Origin: Gammaproteobacteria bacterium
GTDB taxonomy: Bacteria > Pseudomonadota > Gammaproteobacteria > UBA7966
Assembly (NCBI GenBank): GCA_003485715.1
Contig: DNIF01000184.1
Coordinates: forward strand, 1 to 7,883
Length of the DNA: 7,883 nucleotides
Direction: 5' to 3'
The notes beneath the pieces were generated by a model. The model had not been told where the DNA came from. It did no database searches and saw only the letters and a program-made list of their open reading frames with translations. Shown piece by piece: positions 1 to 5,938 of the stretch. Made by a program: the position numbers and the translations under genes. Position 1 is the stretch's first letter, and every line of letters begins with the position of its first letter.

Positions 1-5
1 TCAGG

Positions 6-13
6 CCTCCCTT
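6..13 (-). promoter_or_regulatory. Shine-Dalgarno sequence of an off-window gene, probably acpP
   Basis: Read on the minus strand, the last bases of the window are AAGGGAGG followed by CCTGA. This is a strong anti-16S match with five bases left before the edge, which is normal spacing if a start codon begins right at or just beyond position 1. The position downstream of fabG and behind a promoter suggests acpP, the usual next gene in this operon. The start codon itself is not visible, so the gene identity is inferred from conserved gene order. Confidence 0.6.
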
Positions 14-24
14 GAGCGGTGGCT

Positions 25-52
25 AGTGTATTGGAAACCTTCCGTGGCGCAA
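25..52 (-). promoter_or_regulatory. Putative sigma70 promoter for acpP
   Basis: On the minus strand TTGCGC (52-47) is followed after 16 nt by TACACT (30-25). Shifting the -35 box one base to TTTGCG gives a 17-nt spacer. TACACT matches the -10 consensus at four of six positions; the -35 box is weaker, at three of six. Transcription would begin near position 18, about 18 nt before the predicted start codon, so the ribosome binding site falls inside a short leader. In Escherichia coli acpP also has its own promoter in the fabG-acpP gap, which fits the high demand for acyl carrier protein. The boxes are seen; the promoter activity is inferred. Confidence 0.55.
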
Positions 53-125
53 ACAGCCTTGCAGTGGGTCTTTGTGCGCTGCGCCATGCACACTTGCCCG
101 TGAACCAGTGCGGGTGACGCCTCTG

Positions 126-146
126 GCCATCGGTGCCGACCATGGC
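126..146 (-). other. Stem-loop in the fabG-acpP intergenic region
   Basis: The minus strand reads GCCATGGT, a CGGC loop, then ACCGATGGC. This folds into eight base pairs with one bulged G and a four-base loop, beginning 46 nt after the fabG stop. No U-run follows, so it is not a classical intrinsic terminator. It could act as a partial attenuator or a 3' end stabiliser for the fabG message upstream of the acpP promoter. The rest of 1-192 holds no credible gene. Confidence 0.4.
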
Positions 147-192
147 AATCCGATGCCCGCAGGGTCATCGTCCTCCCGCTGGCAGGTCATGC

Positions 193-948
193 TCAGTTCA
201 TGGCCATGCCACCGTTTACAGCCAGCGTGTGACCAGTGATATAGGCGGCACCCGGAGACACCAGGAAGGATACCGCCGCAGCGATGTCTTCAGGGGTACC
301 GAAGCGAGCCAGAGCAATGCGCGAACGCAGTGTCTCTTGCGTCGCAGCGTCGAGTTCCGCCGTCATGTCGGTGGTGATGAATCCCGGGGCCACCGCGTTC
401 ACGGTGATACCGCGGCTGCCGAGCTCCAGGGCCAAGGCACGGGTGAAACCGATAAGGCCCGCCTTGGCGGCCACGTAATTGGTCTGACCGGCGTTGCCCG
501 TCTGTCCGACGACTGAGGTGATGTTCACGATGCGGCCGCTTCGGCGCTTCAGCATACCGCGCACGAAGGCTCGTGTGAGTCGGAATACTCCGCTCAGGTT
601 AGTGTCGATGACAGCCTGCCAGTCGTCGTCGCTCATGCGCATGAGCAGGCCATCGCGAGTGATGCCGGCGTTGTTCACCAGGATGTCAGGGGTGCCGGTG
701 TCTTCGAGCGCAGCGACGAAGGCAGCGAGGCTGGCCGGATCGGCGATATCGAGCGTGTGGCCCCGCACCCGCGCAGCCACACCTGCTGCCGCCGACCACG
801 CGGCAATGGCAGCAAGCCCCTTCTCACCGGTCGCGGTGGCGACCACATGTGCACCCTCCAGCGCCAGACGCAAGGCGATTGCCTGACCGATGCCACGGCT
901 CGCGCCGGTCACTACAGCGAGTTGTCCCGCCACTGGCTCCGTGTCCAC
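193..948 (-). CDS. fabG: 3-oxoacyl-[acyl-carrier-protein] reductase FabG
   Basis: FabG is a cytosolic short-chain dehydrogenase that reduces 3-oxoacyl-ACP to (R)-3-hydroxyacyl-ACP with NADPH, the first reduction of each fatty acid elongation cycle. With the chosen start it has 251 residues, close to the usual 244-248. The NADP-binding motif TGASRGIG is at residues 14-21 and NNAG at 92-95. The catalytic tetrad is complete: Asn117, Ser145, Tyr158 and Lys162 (YVAAK). The C-terminal part contains NAVAPGFITTDM and ends ITGHTLAVNGGMAMN. The start is uncertain. GTG at 948 has GGGAGAA 9 nt upstream (GGAG 11 nt away) and gives a normal N-terminus. GTG at 933 would give 246 residues but poor spacing. 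The frame stays open to a GTG at 1020, which would add 24 residues unlike the family and has no ribosome binding site. It is the last gene before acpP. Confidence 0.95.
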   Translation of the reverse strand: MDTEPVAGQLAVVTGASRGIGQAIALRLALEGAHVVATATGEKGLAAIAAWSAAAGVAARVRGHTLDIADPASLAAFVAALEDTGTPDILVNNAGITRDGLLMRMSDDDWQAVIDTNLSGVFRLTRAFVRGMLKRRSGRIVNITSVVGQTGNAGQTNYVAAKAGLIGFTRALALELGSRGITVNAVAPGFITTDMTAELDAATQETLRSRIALARFGTPEDIAAAVSFLVSPGAAYITGHTLAVNGGMAMN

Positions 949-1030
949 TTGTAGGTGTTCTCCCGAACTCGAACGTATCTGAAAACCTTGTTGCACCCGC
1001 TGCGAGGTGCGAGCCGCCACTGCTGAGTAT

Positions 1031-1981
1031 TCAGCCGCGCGAGGACTGCAGAGCCTTCAGTGCCGAGCGCAGGTGTTCGGGCGTGGCCATGCCCGCTACC
1101 TGGAGGCTGGATTCGATACGCCCGATGAGTCCACCGAGCACTCGCCCCGGCCCACATTCAAGCACGTGCTCGATGCGGTAGCCTTGCGCGAGGTGGCGGA
1201 TGGTATCCGTCCAGCGCACCGGCAGATACAACTGCTCGGCGAGCGCGCTGCGCAGTGAAACCAGATCGTCGCGCGCCCGACCGTCCACATTGTGCAATAC
1301 CGGGATGGCGGGCATGCGGATTGTCAGCCCATCGAGGAGTTCGGCCAGCCGGTCGGCTGCGGCGCGCATCAGCAAGGTGTGCGAGGGCACGCTGACCGCG
1401 AGTTTGACGGCACGACGTGCCCCGGCCTCCTTGAGCCCCTCGAGTGCAGCGTCCACCGCCGCCGTGTGACCGGCGATCACCACCTGACCGGGGGCGTTGT
1501 AGTTGGCCGGCGCAACGAAGGCTTCGAGTGTGCTGATTCGCCCACAGACTCGCTCGACCACTGCATCTTCCAGACCCAGCACGGCCGCCATCGATCCGAT
1601 GCCGACCGGCACGCCCTCCTGCATGAATCGGCCGCGCTGCCTGACCAGTTGCACCGCGTCGGCGAACTCGATCGCTCCGGCTGCGACCAGCGCACTGTAC
1701 TCGCCCAGGCTGTGGCCGGCCACGAGCATCGGGGTTGTGCCGCCCTCGGTGCGCCACGCGCGAAAGATCGCGATGCTGGCGGTGAGCAGCGCCGGCTGGG
1801 TGTATTCAGTCTGGTCGAGACGGCCATCGGGGTCGTCGGAGATCAAGGCCGCAAGGTCGTAACCGAGGACCGCTGACGCCTCCTCCAAGGTCTCACGCAC
1901 CACGGGATAATCCTGCGTGAAGCCATCCAGCATGCCGACCGACTGGGAACCTTGGCCAGGAAATACAAAAGCGAGACTCAT
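1031..1981 (-). CDS. fabD: Malonyl-CoA:ACP transacylase FabD
   Basis: FabD transfers malonyl from malonyl-CoA to acyl carrier protein, supplying the extender unit for fatty acid synthesis in the cytosol. The protein has 316 residues (E. coli FabD has 309). It begins MSLAFVFPGQGSQSVGML, with the family's N-terminal GQGSQ motif at residues 9-13. The nucleophile Ser91 is in GHSLGE (89-94), Arg116 in RQRGRFMQ binds the malonyl carboxylate, and His201 in VPSHTLL completes the catalytic pair. The C-terminal ECGPGRVLGGLI is also typical. The ATG at 1981 is preferred because AGGG lies 11 nt upstream and the protein then starts like the family. An ATG at 1990 adds MNT but leaves only 2 nt to that AGGG. 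The gene follows fabH by 61 nt and precedes fabG by 82 nt. Confidence 0.96.
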   Translation of the reverse strand: MSLAFVFPGQGSQSVGMLDGFTQDYPVVRETLEEASAVLGYDLAALISDDPDGRLDQTEYTQPALLTASIAIFRAWRTEGGTTPMLVAGHSLGEYSALVAAGAIEFADAVQLVRQRGRFMQEGVPVGIGSMAAVLGLEDAVVERVCGRISTLEAFVAPANYNAPGQVVIAGHTAAVDAALEGLKEAGARRAVKLAVSVPSHTLLMRAAADRLAELLDGLTIRMPAIPVLHNVDGRARDDLVSLRSALAEQLYLPVRWTDTIRHLAQGYRIEHVLECGPGRVLGGLIGRIESSLQVAGMATPEHLRSALKALQSSRG

Positions 1982-2042
1982 GGTGTTCATTGCCCTGTGA
2001 AGCGGCCAACCGGGGCCGACGAGACATTGGGTGAGGCGTTGC

Positions 2043-3023
2043 TCACGGCTGCCAGCGCACCAGCGCAGAGCCCCACGTGAAACCACTGCCGAAGGCCTCG
2101 AGCAACAGCAGTTGCCCCGGACGGATGCGCCCGTCGCGGATCGCCTCGTCGAGCGCCAGTGGGATCGAGGCAGCCGAGGTGTTGCCATGACGCGCCATCG
2201 TCAGCACCACCCGCTCCATCGGTAGTTCGAGCCGCTTCGCCACCGATTGGATGATGCGCTGATTGGCCTGATGTGGAACGAGCCAGTCGATATCGGACTG
2301 GACCAGACCGGCCTGCTGCAATGACTCTTCGACCAGAGCGCCCAGCGTCTGCACGGCGACCCGAAACACCTCGCTACCGGCCATTTCGATGAAATGTGCT
2401 GCACTGGCCTGCCCATTCAATCCCTTGGGATAGCAGACGGGGGCCTTGAGCAGATCGGCATGGATGCCATCGGAGCGGATGTAGGTGCCGAGCAGGCCCT
2501 CGGGACCGTCCGGAAAGGATTCCATGACCACTGCGCCGGCACCGTCACCAAAGAGGATGCAGGTGCCGCGGTCGTTCCAGTCGACGATGCGGGAGAGTAC
2601 TTCCGCACCCACCACCAGTGCGCGCCGCGCCGCGCCGCTGCGCAGGAACTGGGCAGCCACGGTGAGCGCGTAGACGAAACCGGTGCAGGCGGCCTGCAGA
2701 TCGAAGGCGGCACCGCCATGTATTCCGAGGCGCTGCTGCAATACGCAGGCCGTGCTGGGGAAGAACATGTCCGGTGTGGAGGTGGCGACGATGACGAGAT
2801 CCACCTCGGATGGCTTCACCCCGGCCATCTCGAGCGCCGCGCGCGCTGCCGGCAACGCAAGATCGGCAACGCCCTGGCCGGGAGCCGCAATCCGCCGCTC
2901 ACGGATCCCGGTGCGCTCGGTAATCCAGACATCGGTGGTATCGACCCATTGTTCGAGTTCACGATTGTGCAGTACCCGCTCAGGCAGGTAGGCCCCGGTG
3001 CCGATGAGCCGGATCCGGTTCAT
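2043..3023 (-). CDS. fabH: 3-oxoacyl-[acyl-carrier-protein] synthase III FabH
   Basis: FabH (KAS III) condenses acetyl-CoA, or another short acyl-CoA, with malonyl-ACP to start each fatty acid chain. The protein has 326 residues, slightly longer than the 317 of E. coli. It is a thiolase-fold enzyme with the full catalytic triad: Cys113 in QAACTGF, His251 in VPHQANQRI and Asn281 in HGNTSAAS. The C-terminal EAFGSGFTWGSALVRW is diagnostic of FabH. Trp33 and Arg37 in DVWITERTGIR match the CoA-adenine binding site of the family. The start lies only 5 nt after the plsX stop, and its Shine-Dalgarno GGGGAGG (3040-3034) lies inside the last plsX codons, so the two are probably translationally coupled. 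Whether the primer is acetyl or branched-chain acyl cannot be told from sequence alone. Confidence 0.97.
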   Translation of the reverse strand: MNRIRLIGTGAYLPERVLHNRELEQWVDTTDVWITERTGIRERRIAAPGQGVADLALPAARAALEMAGVKPSEVDLVIVATSTPDMFFPSTACVLQQRLGIHGGAAFDLQAACTGFVYALTVAAQFLRSGAARRALVVGAEVLSRIVDWNDRGTCILFGDGAGAVVMESFPDGPEGLLGTYIRSDGIHADLLKAPVCYPKGLNGQASAAHFIEMAGSEVFRVAVQTLGALVEESLQQAGLVQSDIDWLVPHQANQRIIQSVAKRLELPMERVVLTMARHGNTSAASIPLALDEAIRDGRIRPGQLLLLEAFGSGFTWGSALVRWQP

Positions 3024-3028
3024 CAGAG

Positions 3029-4042
3029 TCAGGCCTCCCCGAGCAGCGAACTGACGGCGTGTGCAATACGATCGGGAACGCGCTCGCGGCCCTCTGCCAT
3101 TGCCTCCTCGAGCGCGCGTGCAAAGGCGAAGCTGTCGGCACCACCGTGGCTCTTGACGACGACGCCCCGCAGTCCGAGAAGGCTCGCCCCGTTGTAGCGG
3201 CGTGGGTCGATGCGCTGACGCAGACTGCGCAACACCGGCGCCGCGAACAAGCCGGCGATGCGCGTGCGCCAGTTGGCCTGGAAGGCCTCACGGGTGTAGT
3301 GCCCGATCATCCGGGCAACGCCTTCTGTGGCCTTCAAGGCCACATTGCCCACGAAGCCATCACAGGCGATGACATCCGCACGGCCATCGAAGATATCGTT
3401 GCCCTCGGCGAAGCCGATGTAGTTGAGCGCTGAAGCAGACAGCAGCGTGGCGGCGCGCTTGACTTCATCGTTGCCCTTGATTTCCTCCTCGCCCACGTTG
3501 AGCAGGGCCACGCGCGGGTGGGCGATCCCGGCCACCTCCTGCGCGAGCACCGTGCCCATCACGGCGAACTGGTAGAGGTCTTCGGCCGTGCAGTCCACAT
3601 TCGCACCGAGGTCGAGCACGCGGGTGACACTACCGTCGCGGGTGGGCAATGCGGTGCAGATGGCGGGTCTGTCGATGCCATCCAGAGTCTTCAGCACGAA
3701 GCGAGCGATGGCCATCAGGGCACCGGTGTTGCCGGCACTGACACAGGCGTTGGCGCGGCCATCACGAACGAGGTCGATCGACACGCGCATCGAGGAATCG
3801 CGCTTGCCTCTGAGCGCCGAAGAGGGCGGTTCGTTCATGCCGACGGTCTGACTGGCCGCCTGTAGGGTGAGGCGCTCGCCAAAACGATCCGGATGCGGCT
3901 CTACGGCATGAATGGCCGGGAGGTCCCCGACCAGGACTACGGAGAGGTCCGGATAACGGGTGAGGCAGTCGATCACCGCCGGCACGGTGACGGCCGGGCC
4001 GTGATCCCCGCCCATGGCATCGACGGCGACGGTGATATTCAT
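3029..4042 (-). CDS. plsX: Phosphate acyltransferase PlsX (acyl-ACP:phosphate transacylase)
   Basis: PlsX converts acyl-ACP and phosphate into acyl-phosphate, the donor used by PlsY to acylate glycerol-3-phosphate, so it links fatty acid synthesis to phospholipid synthesis. It is a peripheral membrane protein. The 337-residue length is in the usual range. Family signatures run in order: DAMGGDHGP (8-16), SAGNTGA (102-108), DLGANVD (144-150), NVGEEEIKGN (182-191), CDGFVGNVALKATEG (227-241) and YNGASLLGLRG with VVKSHG (283-300). The ATG at 4042 fits the conserved N-terminus, but no clear Shine-Dalgarno precedes it. The upstream spacer to rpmF is 250 bp, long for this operon, and holds a strong stem-loop. 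Downstream it is almost contiguous with fabH. Confidence 0.97.
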   Translation of the reverse strand: MNITVAVDAMGGDHGPAVTVPAVIDCLTRYPDLSVVLVGDLPAIHAVEPHPDRFGERLTLQAASQTVGMNEPPSSALRGKRDSSMRVSIDLVRDGRANACVSAGNTGALMAIARFVLKTLDGIDRPAICTALPTRDGSVTRVLDLGANVDCTAEDLYQFAVMGTVLAQEVAGIAHPRVALLNVGEEEIKGNDEVKRAATLLSASALNYIGFAEGNDIFDGRADVIACDGFVGNVALKATEGVARMIGHYTREAFQANWRTRIAGLFAAPVLRSLRQRIDPRRYNGASLLGLRGVVVKSHGGADSFAFARALEEAMAEGRERVPDRIAHAVSSLLGEA

Positions 4043-4246
4043 CGAGGCTTTTGGTTACCGGAAAGAGGCACCGCGGTCGACGGCGGAAGTGGCGCAGGAC
4101 CAGGTCCAGAGGAATATCGGGGAGCCTGGGTCGCGTCCGCGACCGACTCATCCGCGGGCGGCGCCCAGGCAAATGCACCACGCATGAGGCTGCGGCAACG
4201 CGGTGCGTGCCGGTCCGAAAGTCGGCGCATCGGATCAGTAGGATGA

Positions 4247-4275
4247 CCCGGGGAGGTCGGTGACCCAGCCCCGGG
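4247..4275 (-). other. Strong stem-loop between rpmF and plsX
   Basis: On the minus strand CCCGGGG (4275-4269) pairs with CCCCGGG (4253-4247). Within the 15-nt loop a second helix forms, GGTC with GACC around ACC. The result is a seven-bp outer stem, a small internal loop and a four-bp inner stem, starting 17 nt after the rpmF stop. The next bases are TCATCCTACTG, so there is no U-tract. I read it as a likely transcript-shaping element: a partial terminator, or a 3' stabiliser that could let rpmF be made in excess over plsX. The pairing is seen; the role is inferred. The remaining part of 4043-4292 shows no convincing gene or promoter. Confidence 0.45.
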
Positions 4276-4292
4276 CGCTCGAGCTTGCTGCG

Positions 4293-4472
4293 TCAATCGC
4301 CCTTGGCGGCGAGTACGCGGCGACCGCGATAGAAGCCGTCTGGCGTGATGTGGTGACGGCGATGCACCTCACCCGTGGTCTGGTCGACCGACAGTGCGTT
4401 CGGGGTGAGGAAGTCATGGGCGCGGTGCATACCACGCTTGGATGAGGTCTTGCGGTTCTGTTGCACGGCCAT
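4293..4472 (-). CDS. rpmF: 50S ribosomal protein L32
   Basis: This short gene encodes a 59-residue protein beginning MAVQQNRKTSSKRGMHRAHD and ending FYRGRRVLAAKGD. It is the L32 family throughout, including the basic N-terminal tail (QNRKTSSKRGMHRAH), the middle LSVD and TGEVHRRHHITPDG. L32 is a structural component of the large ribosomal subunit near the peptidyl transferase region. The protein has no cysteines, so it is the zinc-free form found in enterics and relatives. A strong Shine-Dalgarno AGGAG (4485-4481) lies 8 nt before the ATG. The gene follows yceD by 15 nt, the near-universal yceD-rpmF pairing, and is followed by a stem-loop before plsX. Confidence 0.97.
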   Translation of the reverse strand: MAVQQNRKTSSKRGMHRAHDFLTPNALSVDQTTGEVHRRHHITPDGFYRGRRVLAAKGD

Positions 4473-4487
4473 GGCCGGGTCTCCTGT

Positions 4488-5039
4488 TCAGTTACTTTCC
4501 TGTCCGTCATCCGTGCCCGGGCCCGGCTGGCGACCCAGAAGAGATGCTAGCCCACTGAAGGGCCGCTTCCTGCCCGGTGCCGGTTCTGCAGTCGGCTGGG
4601 GTTTGATGAAGTGCCTTGCCGTTCCCTCCTCCCCGCACGCATACGCATGGCGCGGAAAGGGAGGTAGGGCCAGGAGCAATTCATCCTCGACCAGAGTCAC
4701 GAGGTCGACTTCAGTACCGTCGAGGTCGACATCTTCGAACGGCGCGACCTCCGCTGGGGGCGGGTCTGAAGGCCGCAGAAATCGCCAGTGCACCGCAGGT
4801 GCGAGCGCGATTTCCATCGGTTGCAGACACCGCTCACAGCGCGACTCTACCCTCGCCTCGAGAAGCCCGCTGGCGAGCGGGCGCCCCTCGGTGTCACCCT
4901 CGAACCGCAAATCCACCGTGATTGGGGCTTGCAGACCGGCTAGTCGATCACATAGGGCGGGTTCGACCACCCCAACGATGCTTGCGCCCCGGCGGGCCAG
5001 CAGAACCGGTTCGATGTGACGCGTGATGGTTTGAGTCAT
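4488..5039 (-). CDS. yceD: Large ribosomal RNA subunit accumulation protein YceD (DUF177)
   Basis: This 183-residue protein belongs to the DUF177/YceD family (E. coli YceD is 173), linked to accumulation of 23S rRNA; its exact molecular action is unknown. Family marks are the CxxC pair Cys68-Cys71 in ESRCERCLQP, the acidic segment with VDLVTLVEDELLLALP (111-126), and the C-terminal PFSGLASLLG, close to the PFAVLASL ending of E. coli YceD. The stretch HAYAC near residue 131 corresponds to the HxxxxC of relatives. The ATG at 5039 is chosen by fit to the family start. The frame remains open to a GTG at 5063, which would overlap the TATACT box. No Shine-Dalgarno is seen before either, and a leader of only about 8 nt is predicted. 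It heads the operon, 15 nt before rpmF. Confidence 0.93.
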   Translation of the reverse strand: MTQTITRHIEPVLLARRGASIVGVVEPALCDRLAGLQAPITVDLRFEGDTEGRPLASGLLEARVESRCERCLQPMEIALAPAVHWRFLRPSDPPPAEVAPFEDVDLDGTEVDLVTLVEDELLLALPPFPRHAYACGEEGTARHFIKPQPTAEPAPGRKRPFSGLASLLGRQPGPGTDDGQESN

Positions 5040-5053
5040 CGCAAGGGCGCGGA

Positions 5054-5059
5054 GTATAC
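5054..5059 (-). promoter_or_regulatory. Putative -10 box of the yceD-rpmF-plsX-fab operon promoter
   Basis: The minus strand has TATACT (5059-5054), a five-of-six match to the sigma70 -10 consensus in a very GC-rich context. No good -35 hexamer lies at 16-18 nt spacing (candidates are TAGCGT, AGCGTA and GCGTAC). A TG is placed two bases upstream of the box, one base off the extended -10 position. Initiation would fall near 5047, giving a leader of about 8 nt before the yceD ATG. It is the best promoter candidate I found at the head of the operon, but is supported by one box only. Confidence 0.4.
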
Positions 5060-5093
5060 GCACCGAAGGCGGGCGTACGCTATGAGTGGCCGC

Positions 5094-5113
5094 TGGCCGG
5101 AGCGGTGGCCGGA
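5094..5113. repeat. Short tandem direct repeat TGGCCGGA
   Basis: TGGCCGGA occurs at 5094-5101 and again at 5106-5113, twelve bases apart centre to centre, with a partial copy TGGCCG at 5087-5092. The repeats lie about 30-60 bp upstream of the putative yceD -10 box, where an activator site would be expected. Twelve bases is a little over one helical turn. In GC-rich DNA this could be chance, and no known operator is recognised. Confidence 0.25.
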
Positions 5114-5196
5114 TCGCAAGACCGATTTCAGGCGGCGCGATTCATCCCGCGCAGTGGGACAGCCGGCATGAGCAAGGATGACGGTTGCGGCCGCCC

Positions 5197-5237
5197 GCCC
5201 GGACCTCGCTGGCGGCCGACCGATGTAAGGTCCGGGC
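5197..5237. repeat. Perfect 10-bp inverted repeat in the yceD-yceF divergent region
   Basis: GCCCGGACCT (5197-5206) is perfectly complementary to AGGTCCGGGC (5228-5237), with 21 bases between the arms. The repeat lies 89 bp before the yceF start and about 140 bp upstream of the yceD -10 box. In RNA on the plus strand it would form a stable stem in the yceF leader if transcription begins upstream. In DNA it could bind a dimeric regulator, though the arms are far apart. No U-run follows, so a simple terminator is unlikely. Confidence 0.45.
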
Positions 5238-5261
5238 CTTTCGCGCCCTGTGGCCACCCTC

Positions 5262-5290
5262 TGGCGAGGGGCTACAGCCCCCAGCCGCCA
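5262..5290 (+). other. GC-rich hairpin upstream of yceF
   Basis: The plus strand reads GGGGC, loop TACA, GCCCC (5268-5281). It is flanked by TGGCG (5262-5266) and CGCCA (5286-5290), which pair outside an internal loop of one base against four. The hairpin ends 35 nt before the yceF ATG. It could be a leader structure that modulates yceF translation or transcription. It might equally be a relic of GC-rich spacer sequence. Confidence 0.35.
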
Positions 5291-5325
5291 CTTCGCAAGT
5301 CTTCACAAGAATAGAGCGCAACCAT

Positions 5326-5925
5326 ATGCTCCCTATGATTATTCTGGCCTCTGGATCGAGCAGTCGGCGCACCCTGCTGGAACGCCTGCGACTGCCTTTC
5401 GAGGTCATCCCGGCCGATGTCGACGAAACACCCCTACCTTCCGAGGCAGCCGCAGAACTCGCCAGCCGCCTGTCGTTCCTCAAGGCGGAGGTGGTCGCGG
5501 CGCGCTACCCCGGGGCGGTGGTAATCGGTTCGGATCAGGTGGGCGAGTGCCGGGGGACGCGTCTGAGCAAACCGGGCACGGCACAACGCGCAGAAGAACA
5601 ACTGCATCTTATTCAAGGAAGTACGGTGGATTTCTACAGTGGTGTCACCGTCATCGACGGTCGCACACGCCGGACGTGGACGGCCGTCGGGCACTGCGAG
5701 TTGCGACTGCGCCCGCTCGACCGGGAGCAGATTCGCCGTTACGTGGCACTGGATCGGCCGCTGGCCAGCGCCGGGGCCTTTCTCGCTGAGTCGCTCGGCT
5801 CATGCCTCTTTGAGTGGGCGCGAGCAGACGATCCGACCACGCTGCTCGGCATGCCCCTCATCCGCCTTTGTGCCTTCCTGCGCGAAGCCGGTATCGACCC
5901 CCTCACTCGCGACGTCCGCAACTGA
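5326..5925 (+). CDS. yceF: Maf-family nucleotide pyrophosphatase YceF (probable 7-methyl-GTP pyrophosphatase)
   Basis: Maf proteins hydrolyse modified or non-canonical nucleoside triphosphates to monophosphates and pyrophosphate in the cytosol; the YceF branch prefers 7-methyl-GTP. The 199-residue product matches YceF from end to end: LASGSSSRR (7-15), VDETP (32-36), GSDQV with Asp70 as the probable catalytic base (68-72), KPGT at 82-85, and the C-terminal DPTTLLGMPLIRLCAFLR (169-186). GSDQV, rather than the GADT-type motif of the YhdE branch, supports the YceF assignment. ATG 5326 is used; ATG 5335 would give MIILASG and is also possible, and neither has a clear Shine-Dalgarno. The frame is open to 5185, but those residues are unlike the family. 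It is divergent from yceD, as in E. coli, and converges on sppA with 13 bp between stops. Confidence 0.92.
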   Translation: MLPMIILASGSSSRRTLLERLRLPFEVIPADVDETPLPSEAAAELASRLSFLKAEVVAARYPGAVVIGSDQVGECRGTRLSKPGTAQRAEEQLHLIQGSTVDFYSGVTVIDGRTRRTWTAVGHCELRLRPLDREQIRRYVALDRPLASAGAFLAESLGSCLFEWARADDPTTLLGMPLIRLCAFLREAGIDPLTRDVRN

Positions 5926-5938
5926 GCGAGCAAGCCTC

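Noticed and set aside
133..516. 127-codon plus-strand frame at the left end
   Set aside because: Mostly antisense to fabG, with no ribosome binding site or family resemblance.
1158..1757. 199-codon minus-strand frame inside fabD
   Set aside because: It is a shifted reading of fabD with no recognisable domain, while the fabD frame carries all the catalytic residues.
1982..2188. Upstream extension of the fabD frame into fabH
   Set aside because: The extra residues are unlike any FabD N-terminus, overlap the end of fabH, and ATG 1981 gives the conserved family start.
3762..4181. 139-codon minus-strand frame overlapping the start of plsX
   Set aside because: Most of it is a shifted frame inside plsX; the arginine-rich composition is typical of an out-of-frame reading of GC-rich genes.
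5185..5325. 47-residue N-terminal extension of yceF
   Set aside because: The Maf family starts right at the LAS motif; the extension is low-complexity GC-rich sequence containing the inverted repeat and hairpin.
5302..5330. TTCACA, 17 nt, TATGCT as a promoter for yceF
   Set aside because: The fit to consensus is fair, but the -10 box contains the ATG at 5326 and transcription would start after it, near 5337, past the alternative ATG 5335 as well.
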